Below, piece by piece: positions 12,849 through 22,089 of a DNA stretch of 64,000 nt. The stretch's first letter is position 1. Each line of letters opens with the position of its first letter. A program made the position numbers and the translations under genes. Origin of the DNA: Benincasa hispida (taxonomy: Eukaryota > Streptophyta > Magnoliopsida > Cucurbitales > Cucurbitaceae); assembly GCF_009727055.1 (NCBI RefSeq), contig NC_052357.1:4515564-4579563 (forward strand), written 5' to 3'. Below the pieces are notes generated by a model that saw only the letters and a program-made list of their open reading frames with translations, was not told where the DNA came from and made no database searches.

Positions 12849-15800
12849 TTTCAAAAACTCTAGAGCAACTATCTACGGGCAAGATGAATACTATGCTAAA
12901 GACCAATCCTCGTCATCTAGCATTCCTATTATTTTCATGCAGTAATAGATAAAGCTAGCACTTTCCCCACATTTTGTTCATTTCCCATTTTCTTGCTATC
13001 TTCACACGTCTTCCTCTGCCTTGCATGCAGAAATTTAAGCTTGGGCTTATCGCCCAAATGCATAAATTTACATGGAGTTTCTTTTTAGAAGCAGGGAAAG
13101 CATATATCAGATAGTTCATATTGAATGGTAGAAAAAAAATATATAGTCCACATTTTAAATCGAAGTCATAATCAGGCTAACTCACCACATATGTGCGCAC
13201 TCAAAAGGAGGGCATGGTGGATTCATCTTATATCCTCGGTGAACAATTTGAAGAGCTATCTGAAAATAAAGTCGAGCAATAAGTTTACATGCATAGATAC
13301 ATATTACGTATACATACAACCAGAAAACACTAAATATACCGAATGTGTGTGACACAATTCTTAATTGTTGAATAATGAAATTAGTATGGCCATCCATGGG
13401 GGAGAAAAAACAACCTGACAAGCCTTTTGCCTGGTTAGGACACTAAAATTACTGCTAACTGGCACTTGATGAAGAAGGAAATAAAGAAAATGCCTACGTT
13501 GCTTTTCATGTTCCCCATCTTGCAAAGCCTCAAGAGACTGGAGGCATAGCACATTAAGTTCAGTAATGAGGATATACTAAATTATAAAAAGGAAAAAAAG
13601 ATATATCAACAGCAACAAAAAAATAAATAAGTCAAATGAACTTAGCCAAAGGCCCCAAATACTTGCCCGCAAAAACGGCAGAAAAAGATCAAAAATGTCT
13701 TTATGACTTTTCTCATTTCGAGTGTGGAAGCACTGACCCAATAAAGTGTTACGCATCACACTAGGAGATAATGTAGACCTCAACCAAAGCTCACAGCCTT
13801 AAAGGACATTTATTAAAAGAAAATTTAAAAATAGAAAATGAAAAAATGAAGAAAACTGTTAAAACCTGTGCCATTTACTGAAAACTCACACACACATGGA
13901 AACAGCAGAAAGTGGCTCACTGACCAAGCATCTCAAAGAGTAGTCTTAAGCATGTAACTGCATGAGAGAATTCAAGTGAATCACTACTTATATGATTAAG
14001 TACGATGTCAAGAAAAATGGGATAACGCTCCAATATCCCTTCTTCAAACGCAGGAGGCTCCAAGAATCCAAGCCTTCAAAAAACATAGTATATGAGAAGC
14101 AAAAGAGAAAAGATTATCATAATTATATCAAAGGTTTAGCAACCACTTCCTACAATGACTTAATCCCAAGCCATACAGATAAACGGTCTAGCTGTACTCT
14201 TGGCCTTATCATCTGAGAAGTTGATGGCAGAACTTCTGTTTCCAGAAAAGTTATAAATTTCTTAAGCAAGGGCTGCAAAGGTTCCAAATCTGTCGCCATC
14301 CTACAACCAAGGGAACATATCCAAAAAATCTTAGTCTTGCATCTTCAGTGCTAAGAAACAAAGGATAACATGCTCTTCAAGTTTGCACACAAGATTTTAT
14401 ATGCTACAAAAAAATTGATAATTACCGATTGGAAAGTAGTTTTTCTTTCTTTTTTTTTTTCAAAAAGGATACCAAGACTCTTCACTAAGTAAATAAAAAG
14501 AGACTAGTGCTAAAAGATACAACAAATTAGAAGCAAAAAGGAAAAGACAAACCTTAGAGATATAATTGTTCCAAAAACATAAACAAAACAACATAACAAT
14601 GGGAAACATAAAACCTAAAGAGCAAACTAAATGTCTTGAATTGAAATAGCTTCTATGACAGACATTGACAAACGCGTTGATAGAGAACGACAACGGTGGC
14701 AATTGATAGTGGCGATGGCACGATGGCTTAAGACAGCTAATGGCTAGGGTTAGGTTTAGGGTTTAGTTTTCTCCTCTAATACCATGTTATTTTTAGAGGA
14801 ATAATCTTTTTCTCTTATTTCTTAAAAGGACCCAATAATGAGTAAATATAATACAAGATAAATTCTAACCAAGGGAGCTAATTATAAAAGGAAAGGACAT
14901 CTAAAAAAAAATTAAAAAATGTAGATGACTAATCCAAATGCAACTATACTATACAGAAATCTACACAACCTCAATAAAGAAAGGGTTTCCAACTAAGTAA
15001 TATGTTATCTAGAGAATAATTACCAGAAGCCTTCAAGACCGTTGACCAAATAGAAACATGAAACCTCACCAAGGACCAAACAACACTAGGGTCCCTCTCC
15101 ACACCTCTAAACATTCAGTTGTTTCTCTCCCTCCAGAGATCCCACAGTAGATTTCACACACCCCAGCAAACAACAAGAAATAGCCTTTCTCTCTAAATGG
15201 CAGATGGAGCTGGAACTCCCCAATCGTCACACGACAATCCTTCTAACGAGCTAACTCAAAATCAAATTAATGAAGAAAGCAATTCCACATAGATCTCGCA
15301 AACTACAACTCCAAAGAAGGTGATCTAGTTCTTCCTCTACCCTCCGACAATGAATACAACAAAAAGGACCCAAAAGCATCTTTCTCCAAAGCCTATCCAT
15401 GGTGTTCACACGGCCAAGTAAAACTTGTCAAGTAAAGAACTTAATTTTCTTAGGAATCTTAATCCTCCATGACACATCAAAAACCAACTCACGATCTAGA
15501 GAGGTGTCCAATAGAAACCTAGTTGAAAATGGGAATAAAATATTGTTATATTCTTCTATATCATGAATCAAATACAAAGTCATCTTATATAGAAGAAAAA
15601 CAACTACCAACCAGGAAAAAAATCTTATAAACATAAATGATGAATATACACATAATAAACCTCTAATATTACACGAGAAAGGAAATCCAACAGACCTAAA
15701 GGACTTACAACAGAAACCCTCTAAAGGATTAGGACTCCAAATATAAGCATCCTTTCTCTCAAGCCTAAAATCAAATCAATTTCTTTAGTAATCAACTCCG

Positions 15801-18800
15801 ATGGTTCTGACCCAATACTACTAACACTTATATCTAATGCTTCATCTGATTCATTGTATGGGAAAGAAGAAGATCAACAACAACAAACAACAAAAAGTAC
15901 TATTAGGCTTCTACAGAATGTCCATAATAATCATCAACAAAATGATAGGACTGGTAATAAATTTCACATGGTTAACTAGATGGATGACTAAGTCTTGTTG
16001 AAAAGTACCTCAGTTTTCCCATTGATGCAGCTAAGCGATGACCTACAGAACGCACTCTTCTATTGAAAAAGAATAGGGCATAAGCACCCTGACAGACAAT
16101 ATGCACCATATAAGAATCATAAAGAGAGTATTTCTTGTTCAAAAAAAAAAAAGGACAAAATAATTAGGTATTCCTCTTTAGTACCGGAAACTGCTGCTGT
16201 CCATCCAAAGCAAGTTCATGAATATCATCTACAGATTCGATAAACTTCCCAAATTCAGAAAACAGCGATTGATCATCCAGAAGGACAGGAAACATTAGAA
16301 CCTGTCATAAGACCAAAACTTGTGCAGTCACTACACGTGCAAATACAATTACATAATATTGTGGAAAGAAAAGGAGTTTGCAACTTTTCAATCATACATT
16401 CCCAAACATTACAATGTGAAATGATGACAACAGCATGTATCCATTTACCAAAAAAATATATATCTGTGTAGGAATGGGACAAAATGAAACAAAACTCCAA
16501 ATATCCCCAATTAAAGAGTATAGATATTCGTTAGACATCTCAAAAAGAATCTGTATACAGCAAACATTCTTGCAAAGAAACCTTAGAAAACAAAGGGTAA
16601 TTTTTTTTTCCCAATGAAATAAACCATTCTCATTGAGAAAAAATGAAACATTAAGAGGGTGGACAAAAAACCAAGCCTACAAAAGAGGGACCCCTCTAAA
16701 TTAAAAGGGACCAATCAAGGAAAATGGTGCCTATAGAATAATTACGGAAAAAAATTTGAGGTAGAAACCCAAAGAGATACATGAAACCTGATCAAAAATC
16801 ACTAGATTCCCTTTCCAATCCTCTAAATACTCCATCGTCCCCCCCCCCCCCAAAGGATTCCACATAATAGCACACACATCAGCTACCCATAAGAAACAAC
16901 TCTTCTCATGAAAGGGCGAATGGAGGAGGAACTCCCCAATCATATCCTCGGTGCCCTTCAAGTGGGCAAGAGTCAAGCCAAACATTTAGAAGAAAAGATT
17001 CCGAACAAAATACGCAAAATCATGTTTCCAAACAATGTGATCAAGGTTTTCCTCCACCTTCAAACAGATAATGAATCTCACTTTCTTAGGAATCTTAATC
17101 TTCCAAGGAGTTGAAAAAACAGACAGACTAGAGGGAAAGGATCCAACAAACATCGAAATGGGATTTACAAGAGAAACCGGTCCGATGGTAGGAATCCCAA
17201 ACCAGCAGATATCTTCTCTTACACCTAAAGTTAACCTCCCCCAACAACGACAACACAGAGACGACGTCGGTCGCCTCCCTATTCGTTAGAGAATGACTAA
17301 ATCCAAAAGAAAAGGAAAACAAGCTTCCCGACCAAATCAAGAAATCAGAAATAAAGGAGGATAAATGAAACAAGTGGAGGTAGGGTGTACTTTCTTTGGG
17401 GTTGCTTTATAAAGGGTGGTTGGTTTTTAGTTCGCTGTTTTTGGAAGTTTTATGTGGTGGCGGTTTAATATTACTTGTTAGCCTACATTTCATTCCCCTG
17501 TTGAAAGATTTTAGAGTTACGAAAAGGTTTCTTTTCAAGTTTCTTGGTGTTGTGATAGAACCCCGAATATATTAAAAAATAAACAATAACGAAAATACAA
17601 GATAAACCATTCGAGGTACTTGGACCCTCCCTAATCTTGAGATACTCTTGAGACCTATTCCATTATCCAAAATATTGCTTGCCTTCTCCATTCTCTACCC
17701 CTCTATTTATAACCAACTACTTAACTAATTACTAACATACCCCTATCATTACCCCTAATATCTCTCTAATACCATTCCTATCATGTTGCTTCATTAGAAG
17801 CTTCTTTCATAGGATTTTTAGTTTGTGCGTCATTACAAAGTTTTCAATTTTCTCTTTGTTGATCTCTTGTTGGTTAGTGGCCAACTTTTAGGTTCCTTTG
17901 GTAGTTTTGTAGTAGCTTTTACTTTTTCAGCAGCTGAAGGAGGCTTGTAGGTTGGAGTTGTTTGAAAGTTTATCTCTATTTGGTTGTATTGGCTGACCAT
18001 ATCTTTCTTTTCCCTCTCCTTGTAAGAGTTTGTATCTCCTAAACATCCAATCATTTTCCTTACAACAATAAGTTGTTTCTTGATTCAAAAAAATGAAACG
18101 GGCAAGGGAACGAGAAGCAAAGAAGACCATCCCCCACCAAACAGTCGTCCTGGAAATATGTTTCTTTACCCTCTCCAACCACACAACAGACAGAAAGGGA
18201 AAAGAAGGGAAGCTCGAGATATCCTTCCACAAATTCCAGTAGGTGCCTTTAACCCACCCGATAACCACTTGAAAGGGTGAGGCCCATACCTGCTAGTAAT
18301 AACCTTATGTAGGGTATTATGCTCAAGGGGGAATCGCCAAAGCCATTTGGCTCACAGGGATTGGTTACGAGTCCTCAAATTACAAATGTCAAACCCCCTC
18401 AATTCACAACAACATTCCACCTAACCAAGTGTGACCCATTTCCTTCATCCAACCCTTCCTAAATAAAGTTACGCATAAGTTTTCCGATGTCCTTGCAAAC
18501 CTTAATAGGAGTTCCAAACAGAAAGAAGAAGTAGATGGGGATGCCACTTAAGACCAACTGAATCAAAATGTGTTTCCCTGCTTTGGAAAAGTAATCTTTT
18601 TCCCATGAAGTCGGCCTTTCTCATTTTGTCAACCACCAATAGCCACCATGTAAATAGAATGCCGTCAACCAGTCAAACAATCAATGAAACCAAAGATTAA
18701 ACGCAAAAAATGTATCAGCGTTTTTTTTTTTTTTTAAGAAACCGAACTTTCATTGATAGAAATGAAAGAATATACAAGGGCATAAAAAAAGGCCCACAAA

Positions 18801-20220
18801 AAAAGGAGTCCAAACAGGTTACAGAAAAGGTCTCCAATCCAAAAAAAAAAAAAAAACCATAATTATAATGAAGTCGGATAACATACACATTAAATCTAGC
18901 TACCTCCCAAACCTCCTCCTATAATCTCTTGACCTCTCTAAAAAATTCTACCCTTTCTCCCTAAAAATGTATCAGCATTTCAAGTTAACGATCAGAAATT
19001 TGGTTTCTCCCAAAGGGTGTTTCATGACAAACCTCTTCCATGGGTGGAGCATTTTGAAGCGGCACGGTTAAATGCATCCTCATGGTGTTCTCTTTGTGTG
19101 CTATATGTTAATTTCTCTATTCAAGTTATTTGTTGGAATTGAGGAGCATTTATTTTCTATAAATAGTTCTAGTTATATTGATGGTTATTTGATCTGTTAA
19201 AAGTCCTCCTTGTCTTTTCATTTGTATCTTGTATCATTGTATTTGGAGCATTAGACCCTTTTCACTTCATCGATGAAAAGTTTTGTTTCCTTTCCAAAGA
19301 AGGAGAACAAAAGGTCAGCAGTAACAAAGAAAAGATTGGAAGTGAGAATTCATCACTCAGATGTGTGTTGGAAAAATAGGCAATAGAAGGTGGGGGATGG
19401 GGCCAGAAATTGACAAACCTCATAAACGACACTGACAACTTCAGAATTATCCTTTGCAGCATCATATTCATTCTGTGATATTCTGTGATTGATATTTCTC
19501 AAGTACTGAGTGACCCTTTCCTCGTCAAGTCTTCTCAATACATCAAGAAGGGGACCGATGGAACTCGACTCATACTCCGAACTATACATATCTTTGGCTT
19601 GGTGATGCTGGCAGATGCACTGGATACAATGATTCATTTCCATAGAGATCCTCTTCCATAGGCGCCTGAGAGGAGAGTCGTGGCTTTCATCTTTGAAATA
19701 ATTGTAAAATGTTTCCAGAAGAGGCCCCATTATATCCCAAGATGCACACCAAATGTGACTTTCTTGCGGCAAACTAATCAAATAAGTGAAAGCGTCTGCA
19801 AACCTGACAGAACACATAACGAATTAAAGCTACATAACTTGAAAGAACATAGTTTACCTATATTAACTTGAAAGAACATAAAACAATCTTTAATTGAGAA
19901 AACACAAAAAGTAGCAAATTTGCAATACTGTAACTAAATACTAATGATGCCGCTAAAATGTCAATGTGATAAATGAAATTCCTGTTCTGGCAACATCTAG
20001 AGTAACTAGAGTGGAAGCATGGAATAAATTTACTGAAGTGGGAGTTAGGGAAGAATGGCAGAGTTGACCGTATGGATGAGATACAAACGACAGACCATTG
20101 TTCTTTAAGCTGTTGAAAACGATGAGGTTGTAAGTGTACGCCACCGCCGGTGTCGTCTTCTTCCTCGATGCCTCGCCAGCGGGCCAATAGTTGTGTCTTC
20201 GTGGGGGCCATCGAAGTCAT
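1..20220 (-). CDS. SEN1/senataxin-like ATP-dependent helicase, N-terminal part (15 exons; 3' end beyond window)
   Basis: Fifteen exons join in phase: 20220-20096, 19803-19419, 16301-16185, 16088-16009, 14300-14154, 14073-13925, 13797-13667, 13537-13415, 13259-13186, 7071-6484, 6326-6215, 6088-5951, 3439-3110, 1586-1316 and 1156-1 (continuing). They give 3,926 coding bases, about 1,308 residues. The protein reads like the N-terminal, mostly helical region of plant SEN1-type helicases (motifs such as VLMFPVLLDDQSL, LLGFLEPPAFEEGI, EKSHKDIFDLF, GQGELRKQWTWEPRMGESL, EQYVEIFRPLILEEFKAQL). In this family the C-terminal superfamily-1 helicase resolves R-loops and acts in transcription termination in the nucleus; that domain lies off the left edge, so helicase activity is inferred from the family. 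All introns use GT-AG except intron 7 (GC-AG). The start could be 20220 or 20211 (MAPTKTQLL..); the second better fits the family. Intron 9 is 6.1 kb and full of transposons. Identity rests on recognition, not a search. Confidence 0.8.
1316..1586 (-). CDS. SEN1-like gene, exon 14 (residues 834-924)
   Basis: Starts after acceptor tttacag with MTCVRLLEIIPIVFERFNPS and contains DLMDWGKSSLKVVLTYWRRA, the segment that most clearly recalls plant SEN1-like proteins. It ends in phase 1 (HLMSL + G) at donor gtgagg; the next exon completes the codon. Confidence 0.82.
1587..3109 (-). other. Intron 13 of the SEN1-like gene, no coding content
   Basis: A/T-rich with a long T/C-rich tract at about 1788-1895 on the + strand (poly-T runs broken by C), possibly an eroded LINE tail. 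The rest (1900-3100) shows no recognisable element. Confidence 0.55.
3110..3439 (-). CDS. SEN1-like gene, exon 13 (residues 724-833)
   Basis: Exactly 110 codons between acceptor gtctag and donor gtatgt. It starts VQMDSILVKFQNLHHLFFIL, carries a Ser/Asn-rich loop (SSNHTDVTNTSSQGG) and ends LLVEGKAFLDYSFCQ. Flanked by intron 12 (2.5 kb, LINE insertions) and intron 13 (1.5 kb). Confidence 0.8.
3789..4294 (-). mobile_element. 5'-truncated L1-like LINE 3' end with 20-bp target-site duplication (intron 12)
   Basis: The insert (3809-4274) is bounded by two perfect 20-base copies of acaaattaatagaaaatgct at 3789-3808 and 4275-4294. On the minus strand it ends in a poly(A) tail (poly-T at 3809-3822). 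It encodes the last residues of a LINE ORF2 (ASQWCSLSKHFEVSAYSL, then SLQDICLNWQAF), similar to the C-terminus of the LINE at 9592-11569. Its 3' UTR (about 3893-3985) also matches the LINE 3' UTR at about 9377-9450. Textbook target-primed reverse transcription product. Confidence 0.88.
4490..5030. repeat. LINE 3'-tail fragments in both orientations (intron 12)
   Basis: At about 4494-4530 the minus strand carries the tail hairpin seen in these LINEs (a ctttcattttatcaat type word with its near complement). At 4866-5023 a plus-strand fragment runs from a poly-T tract to poly-A (5011-5023), in the style of another LINE 3' UTR. No open frame. From 5024 to 5950 the intron shows nothing recognisable. 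Confidence 0.5.
5951..7071 (-). CDS. SEN1-like gene, exons 10 to 12 (residues 444-723)
   Basis: Exon 10 (7071-6484) is the longest visible internal exon and contains an acidic stretch (SDDGGDGKE). Two donors were considered; the one at 6484 (acaag/gttttt) leaves phase 2 and fits exon 11 (6326-6215, RLTAHFLFLLGQGELRKQW), whereas the donor at 6525 would break the frame. Exon 12 (6088-5951) reads NVRQFGKHVLEQISN and ends MRHALKL at donor gtaatc. Introns 10 and 11 are short (157 and 126 bp) and free of repeats. Confidence 0.8.
7270..7430 (-). repeat. Possible tRNA-derived SINE (intron 9)
   Basis: On the minus strand a B-box-like GGTTCAAATCC (7341-7351) lies about 40 bp downstream of an A-box-like TGGTGCTTAGTTTGG (7384-7398), the spacing of a pol III internal promoter. 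No clear tail or TSD was seen, so this could also be a degraded tRNA-like piece. Confidence 0.4.
8511..9355 (+). pseudogene. Ty3/gypsy Gag remnant
   Basis: The first frame (8511-8912) contains the retrotransposon Gag core pattern, with YSPTFSGKLDVEAFLDWI, then VKLIALKLKGGRSAWW, and stops at TAG 8913. A second frame (9008-9355) keeps a degraded Gag C-terminal half (IDFTKKFHRLNR) but no CCHC zinc knuckle. Protease, reverse transcriptase and integrase are missing from this copy, so it could not move on its own. It sits in a helicase intron on the opposite strand. Confidence 0.7.
9377..11595 (-). pseudogene. L1-like LINE ORF2 fragment: reverse transcriptase and zf-RVT domain
   Basis: Frame 11569-10637 encodes RT motifs in order: KLDMEKTFDRVDWDFL, DLRQGDPLSPFLFLLV and the catalytic LQFADDTLLFC, then SYLGLPLGG and RNFFWEG. 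The frame then shifts (about 10640-10420, and again about 10290). The last part (10293-9592) carries the zinc-binding RVT pattern CLLCLHSNEDPLHLFFLCPY and a RNase H-like tail. The endonuclease and the N-terminal part of RT are absent (5' truncation). The 3' UTR at about 9377-9560 matches the LINE at 3809-4274. At least two frameshifts; dead. Nested in the LTR element. Confidence 0.85.
11587..12571 (+). repeat. 490-bp direct tandem duplication in the LTR element's 3' region
   Basis: Unit 1 starts at 11587 and unit 2 at 12082 (period 495); both begin gaagaagatcacat and end near aaaactcgaggacg. The copies differ by scattered substitutions and a few small indels. The + frame 12094-12507 is an open stretch of unit 2 with no recognised product. 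Confidence 0.8.
13186..14300 (-). CDS. SEN1-like gene, exons 5 to 9 (residues 236-444)
   Basis: Exons are 14300-14154, 14073-13925, 13797-13667, 13537-13415 and 13259-13186. Read in order they give RMATDLEPLQPLLKKFITFL, the segment LLGFLEPPAFEEGILERYPI, a Cys-Glu-Leu-Trp segment followed by SPSVMRNTLLGQCFHTRNEK, then SLEALQDGEHEKQRRHFLYF and MNPPCPPFECAHMW. Every exon junction keeps the frame. Exon 7 ends CGG followed by gcaagt, a GC donor. The family protein runs straight from the exon 7 end to SLEALQDG, which supports that unusual splice site. Confidence 0.8.
14446..15760 (-). pseudogene. Degenerate L1-like LINE ORF2 3' part (intron 4)
   Basis: A poly-T tract at 14446-14460 marks the tail on the minus strand. 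Further in, the minus strand reads zf-RVT-like DRLWRKMLLGPFCCIHCRR with ELDHLLWSC, and later RDPSVVWSLVRFHVSIW, with many stops and frameshifts. Same family style as the 16600-18700 remnant, but more decayed. The region contributes nothing coding to the helicase transcript. Confidence 0.65.
16009..16301 (-). CDS. SEN1-like gene, exons 3 and 4 (residues 171-236)
   Basis: Exon 3 (16301-16185) is 39 whole codons, starting VLMFPVLLDDQSLFSEFGKF and ending QQQFP at donor gtac. Exon 4 (16088-16009) reads GAYALFFFNRRVRSVGHRLA and ASMGKL, and ends in phase 2. Both are too short to appear as open frames and were found from splice signals (ttatgacag, tctgtcag) and continuity with the family pattern. Confidence 0.78.
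16600..18700 (-). pseudogene. Degenerate L1-like LINE ORF2 C-terminal region (intron 2)
   Basis: Minus-strand fragments in order from 18700 down: SKAGKHILIQLVLSGIPIYF with LMRNFI, then FPLEHNTLHKVITSRYG, a GTYWNLWKDISSFPSFPF stretch (about 18200), a gap filled by other sequence (about 17400-18060), and near 16980-16750 EFLLHSPFHEKSCFLW with VADVCAIMWN. The LINE tail is near 16600-16650. Many stops and frameshifts. The + strand frames here are shadows. A poly-C run (about 16839-16852) lies inside. Confidence 0.65.
17400..18060. repeat. Non-coding insert inside the LINE remnant, unidentified
   Basis: Interrupts the LINE homology. It includes an A/T-rich stretch (about 17540-17800) with short similarity in style to 4370-4490 (both contain ctatttataa or ctataaataat followed by aactaattact..), perhaps pieces of one LTR family. 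No coding content seen. Confidence 0.3.
18706..18976 (-). mobile_element. Very short LINE 3' end with 14-bp target-site duplication (intron 2)
   Basis: The insert (18720-18962, 243 bp) begins with poly-T (18721-18735, the minus-strand tail) followed by the family's hairpin word tttcattgatagaaatgaaa. It is bounded by aaaaatgtatcagc at 18706-18719 and 18963-18976. It contains a second A-rich tract at 18841-18856. Confidence 0.8.
18977..19305 (+). repeat. Plus-strand LINE 3' UTR and tail (intron 2)
   Basis: Ends with the family tail gcattagacccttttcact.. then atgaaaagttttgtttcc at 19249-19300. A poly-A tail is not preserved. No open frame of interest. Exon 2 begins about 115 bp further on. Confidence 0.5.
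19419..20220 (-). CDS. SEN1-like gene, exons 1 and 2 (residues 1-170)
   Basis: Exon 1 (20220-20096) starts with the ATG and ends in phase 2 inside the Trp codon of LKEQW, at donor gtctgt. Exon 2 (19803-19419) follows acceptor ctgtcag and continues FADAFTYLISLPQ, then a helical segment with SPLRRLWKRISMEMNHCIQC and LRRLDEERVTQYLRN. It ends after VSVVYE in phase 0. The phase match across the join (TG + G) supports the donor choice. Both ATG contexts are weak (T at -3); the ATG at 20211 has G at +4. Confidence 0.8.
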
Positions 20221-20655
20221 TGACCAGAGACAGAGTCTGAAAGTGGGATTAAGCTAATAAAATGGGAAGCAGACGAGAGTGAGTAAAGATAAGAAGGGAA
20301 TGCATGGCGGTGGATGACTGGGAAGAGACGGAGAAGAGAAGAGATTGGGATTCGAAAAGAGGGTCTTGTTCTCGGTTGGTTAATCTTATTCTTGGTTGAT
20401 CGACAAGGCTTGGTCAGTGAGTCCGGTGCCGGTGCCGGTGACGATAGGGCGAGGATTGTGCAATCAAAGTCACTCGCCCTCTCAGTTTCGCTTGGCGGTT
20501 TTGGGGGGCGCGGGAAACGAAACAAAAGGAAAGGAAAGGAAATACAACCTCGCACTCACTAAAATGCGTAACTACACCCTAATTTTTGCCATCCGCATGC
20601 ACGTTCTGAGGTTTTGTTTAGTACAGCGGATGGATCATGGAGGAGCGAAATTGGA
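20221..20655 (-). promoter_or_regulatory. 5' UTR and proximal promoter region of the SEN1-like gene
   Basis: About 435 bp lie between the start codon and the presumed end of the Mutator-like element. The first 340 bp (to about 20560) are G/C-richer and free of repeats, as expected for a 5' UTR. No convincing TATA box was found here; the only TATAT-like string (about 20705) is already inside the repeat. Transcription start unknown. Confidence 0.4.
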
Positions 20656-20699
20656 AAATTACCCAAATTGACTCAAATACCAAAAACTTCTCGACCTCT

Positions 20700-20860
20700 T
20701 TTTGAAAATATATTTGTTTTTTTGAAAAAATTGTAGGAATGATCTAATATCTGGGCCTAAAATATCAAATGACCTCTTTTTCAAAATGATGTCAAATGAA
20801 TCGACATTATCGCCATGCCACATTACAGGAATTGCCTTCTCACAATATTGGTCTCGCTCT
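20700..20860 (+). repeat. Left terminal inverted repeat of the MULE
   Basis: Contains gatctaatatctgggcc (20733-20749) and gatgtcaaatgaatcgacat (20789-20808); each has a counterpart in reverse complement at the right end. Upstream (20656-20700) the sequence ggaaaattacccaaattgac looks like a typical MULE terminus. Confidence 0.6.
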
Positions 20861-21540
20861 CGCTCTACCTTCGTGATGTGATTACTTGTCAGTATCTAAT
20901 TTGATAATTTTCACGAAATCATATGTCTTAAGCCTCAAATCATTAACACCCTAAATATACAATGGTGAATTCTTTAAATTTAGAACTTCATTTCAACTAT
21001 GGTTGCTTTCTTCGAGAGGGGTTCATTTCAATGGTGTTTTATTGAACGGGGTTTTATTGTACGAGGTCTTCCATAATGGAGTTTTTCATACCGAAATGAG
21101 TTTTTTCCATAACGTAGTTTCATTGCTTAGGTGTGTTGTTGGAACTGTGTGATTTCTTCAAAAAAAAATATTTTTAGATTTTTTTATAAAATGGAAAATT
21201 AAAAAAAAAAAAAAAAAAGAAGTATGAAAACAGCATTACGAATGGGAATTGTGTATTAGGAGAGTGAGAGAGAGATCAAAGGTGGAGAGTGAAACCAATG
21301 GGAGAGTGAGAGTGAGAGATCATTACCATTGGTTTAGGGTTTTTAGAAAAGAGCGAGAGAGAACGATGGTAAGAGAATGCGAGAGCAAGAGAGATCGAAA
21401 GCGAGAGAGAGCAAAGCAAAATTAAAATTATGTATGGATGGATATTCACTTGCTTATATAACTTAATGACAAATGTTCTCTTGCTCTATAGGATGACAAA
21501 AAAGTGTCTACTCATTCGATACAGAGGTGATTAGAATGAG
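20861..21540. repeat. MULE subterminal region, GAGAG/CTCTC-rich
   Basis: No open frame. Short gctctcgctctacc (about 20866) and repeated gagagtgagagagag and gagcgagagaga words (21258-21410) echo the ctcgctctc words near the transposase at 45580-45960 and at 51340-51450. Confidence 0.45.
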
Positions 21541-21549
21541 AACCAAAGT

Positions 21550-22000
21550 TTATATATTGGAGGCGAGCTGACAAGAACCACTATGCCTATTACATTGAAG
21601 TACAAAGAACTTAAAACTCACAATTACAGAGTTACAAATGCAAATTCTTCAGAGTTCGAAGTTATCGTGAGAGTTAAATATAAGCTCGACTATGAAGCCC
21701 CTCCACAGTACATATGGAACGATGGTGTTGTTCGTTTCCTTATTTTCTAATAAGATCTTTGTAGAGTTCAGTTATTTTTGTCGCTAAAATCAAACCATAA
21801 TGAAAATGTGAATATGAGTTCTGATGATACGGGTGTAAACGGATAATACGAAGAATCGTATGAGTTTAGTCGAGAAAAGGATGATATTCCATTGTCTATG
21901 AATACTCAACCATCAACATTATCAATAGACAATTACTGCACTAATATATGGAAATTGGAAGAGAAATTCAATGTAACCAACAGTGCTTGATGATGAGAGA
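21550..22000 (+). pseudogene. MULE transposase N-terminal fragment
   Basis: The + frame from about 21557 reads YIGGELTRTTMPITLKYKEL and, after a few residues, FEVIVRVKYKLDYEAPPQYI then WNDGVVRFLIF, the pattern at the N-terminus of plant MuDR-type transposases. It ends in stops at about 21750; an acidic linker (SYEFSREKDDIPLSM) follows to about 21990. The DDE core is 22 kb away at 43985, separated by nested insertions. Confidence 0.6.
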
Positions 22001-22089
22001 TCAGCGAGATTAAACTCAATGAATCATGGTTGAAGGAACCTGTGAAGGCCCTGAACGAAAACGTGGATTGTGCTAATTTTGATTTTCAT

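Noticed and set aside
20217..20555. 112-residue minus frame upstream of and overlapping the helicase start
   Set aside because: No family resemblance; better explained as the 5' UTR. Its stop overlaps the first ATG region.
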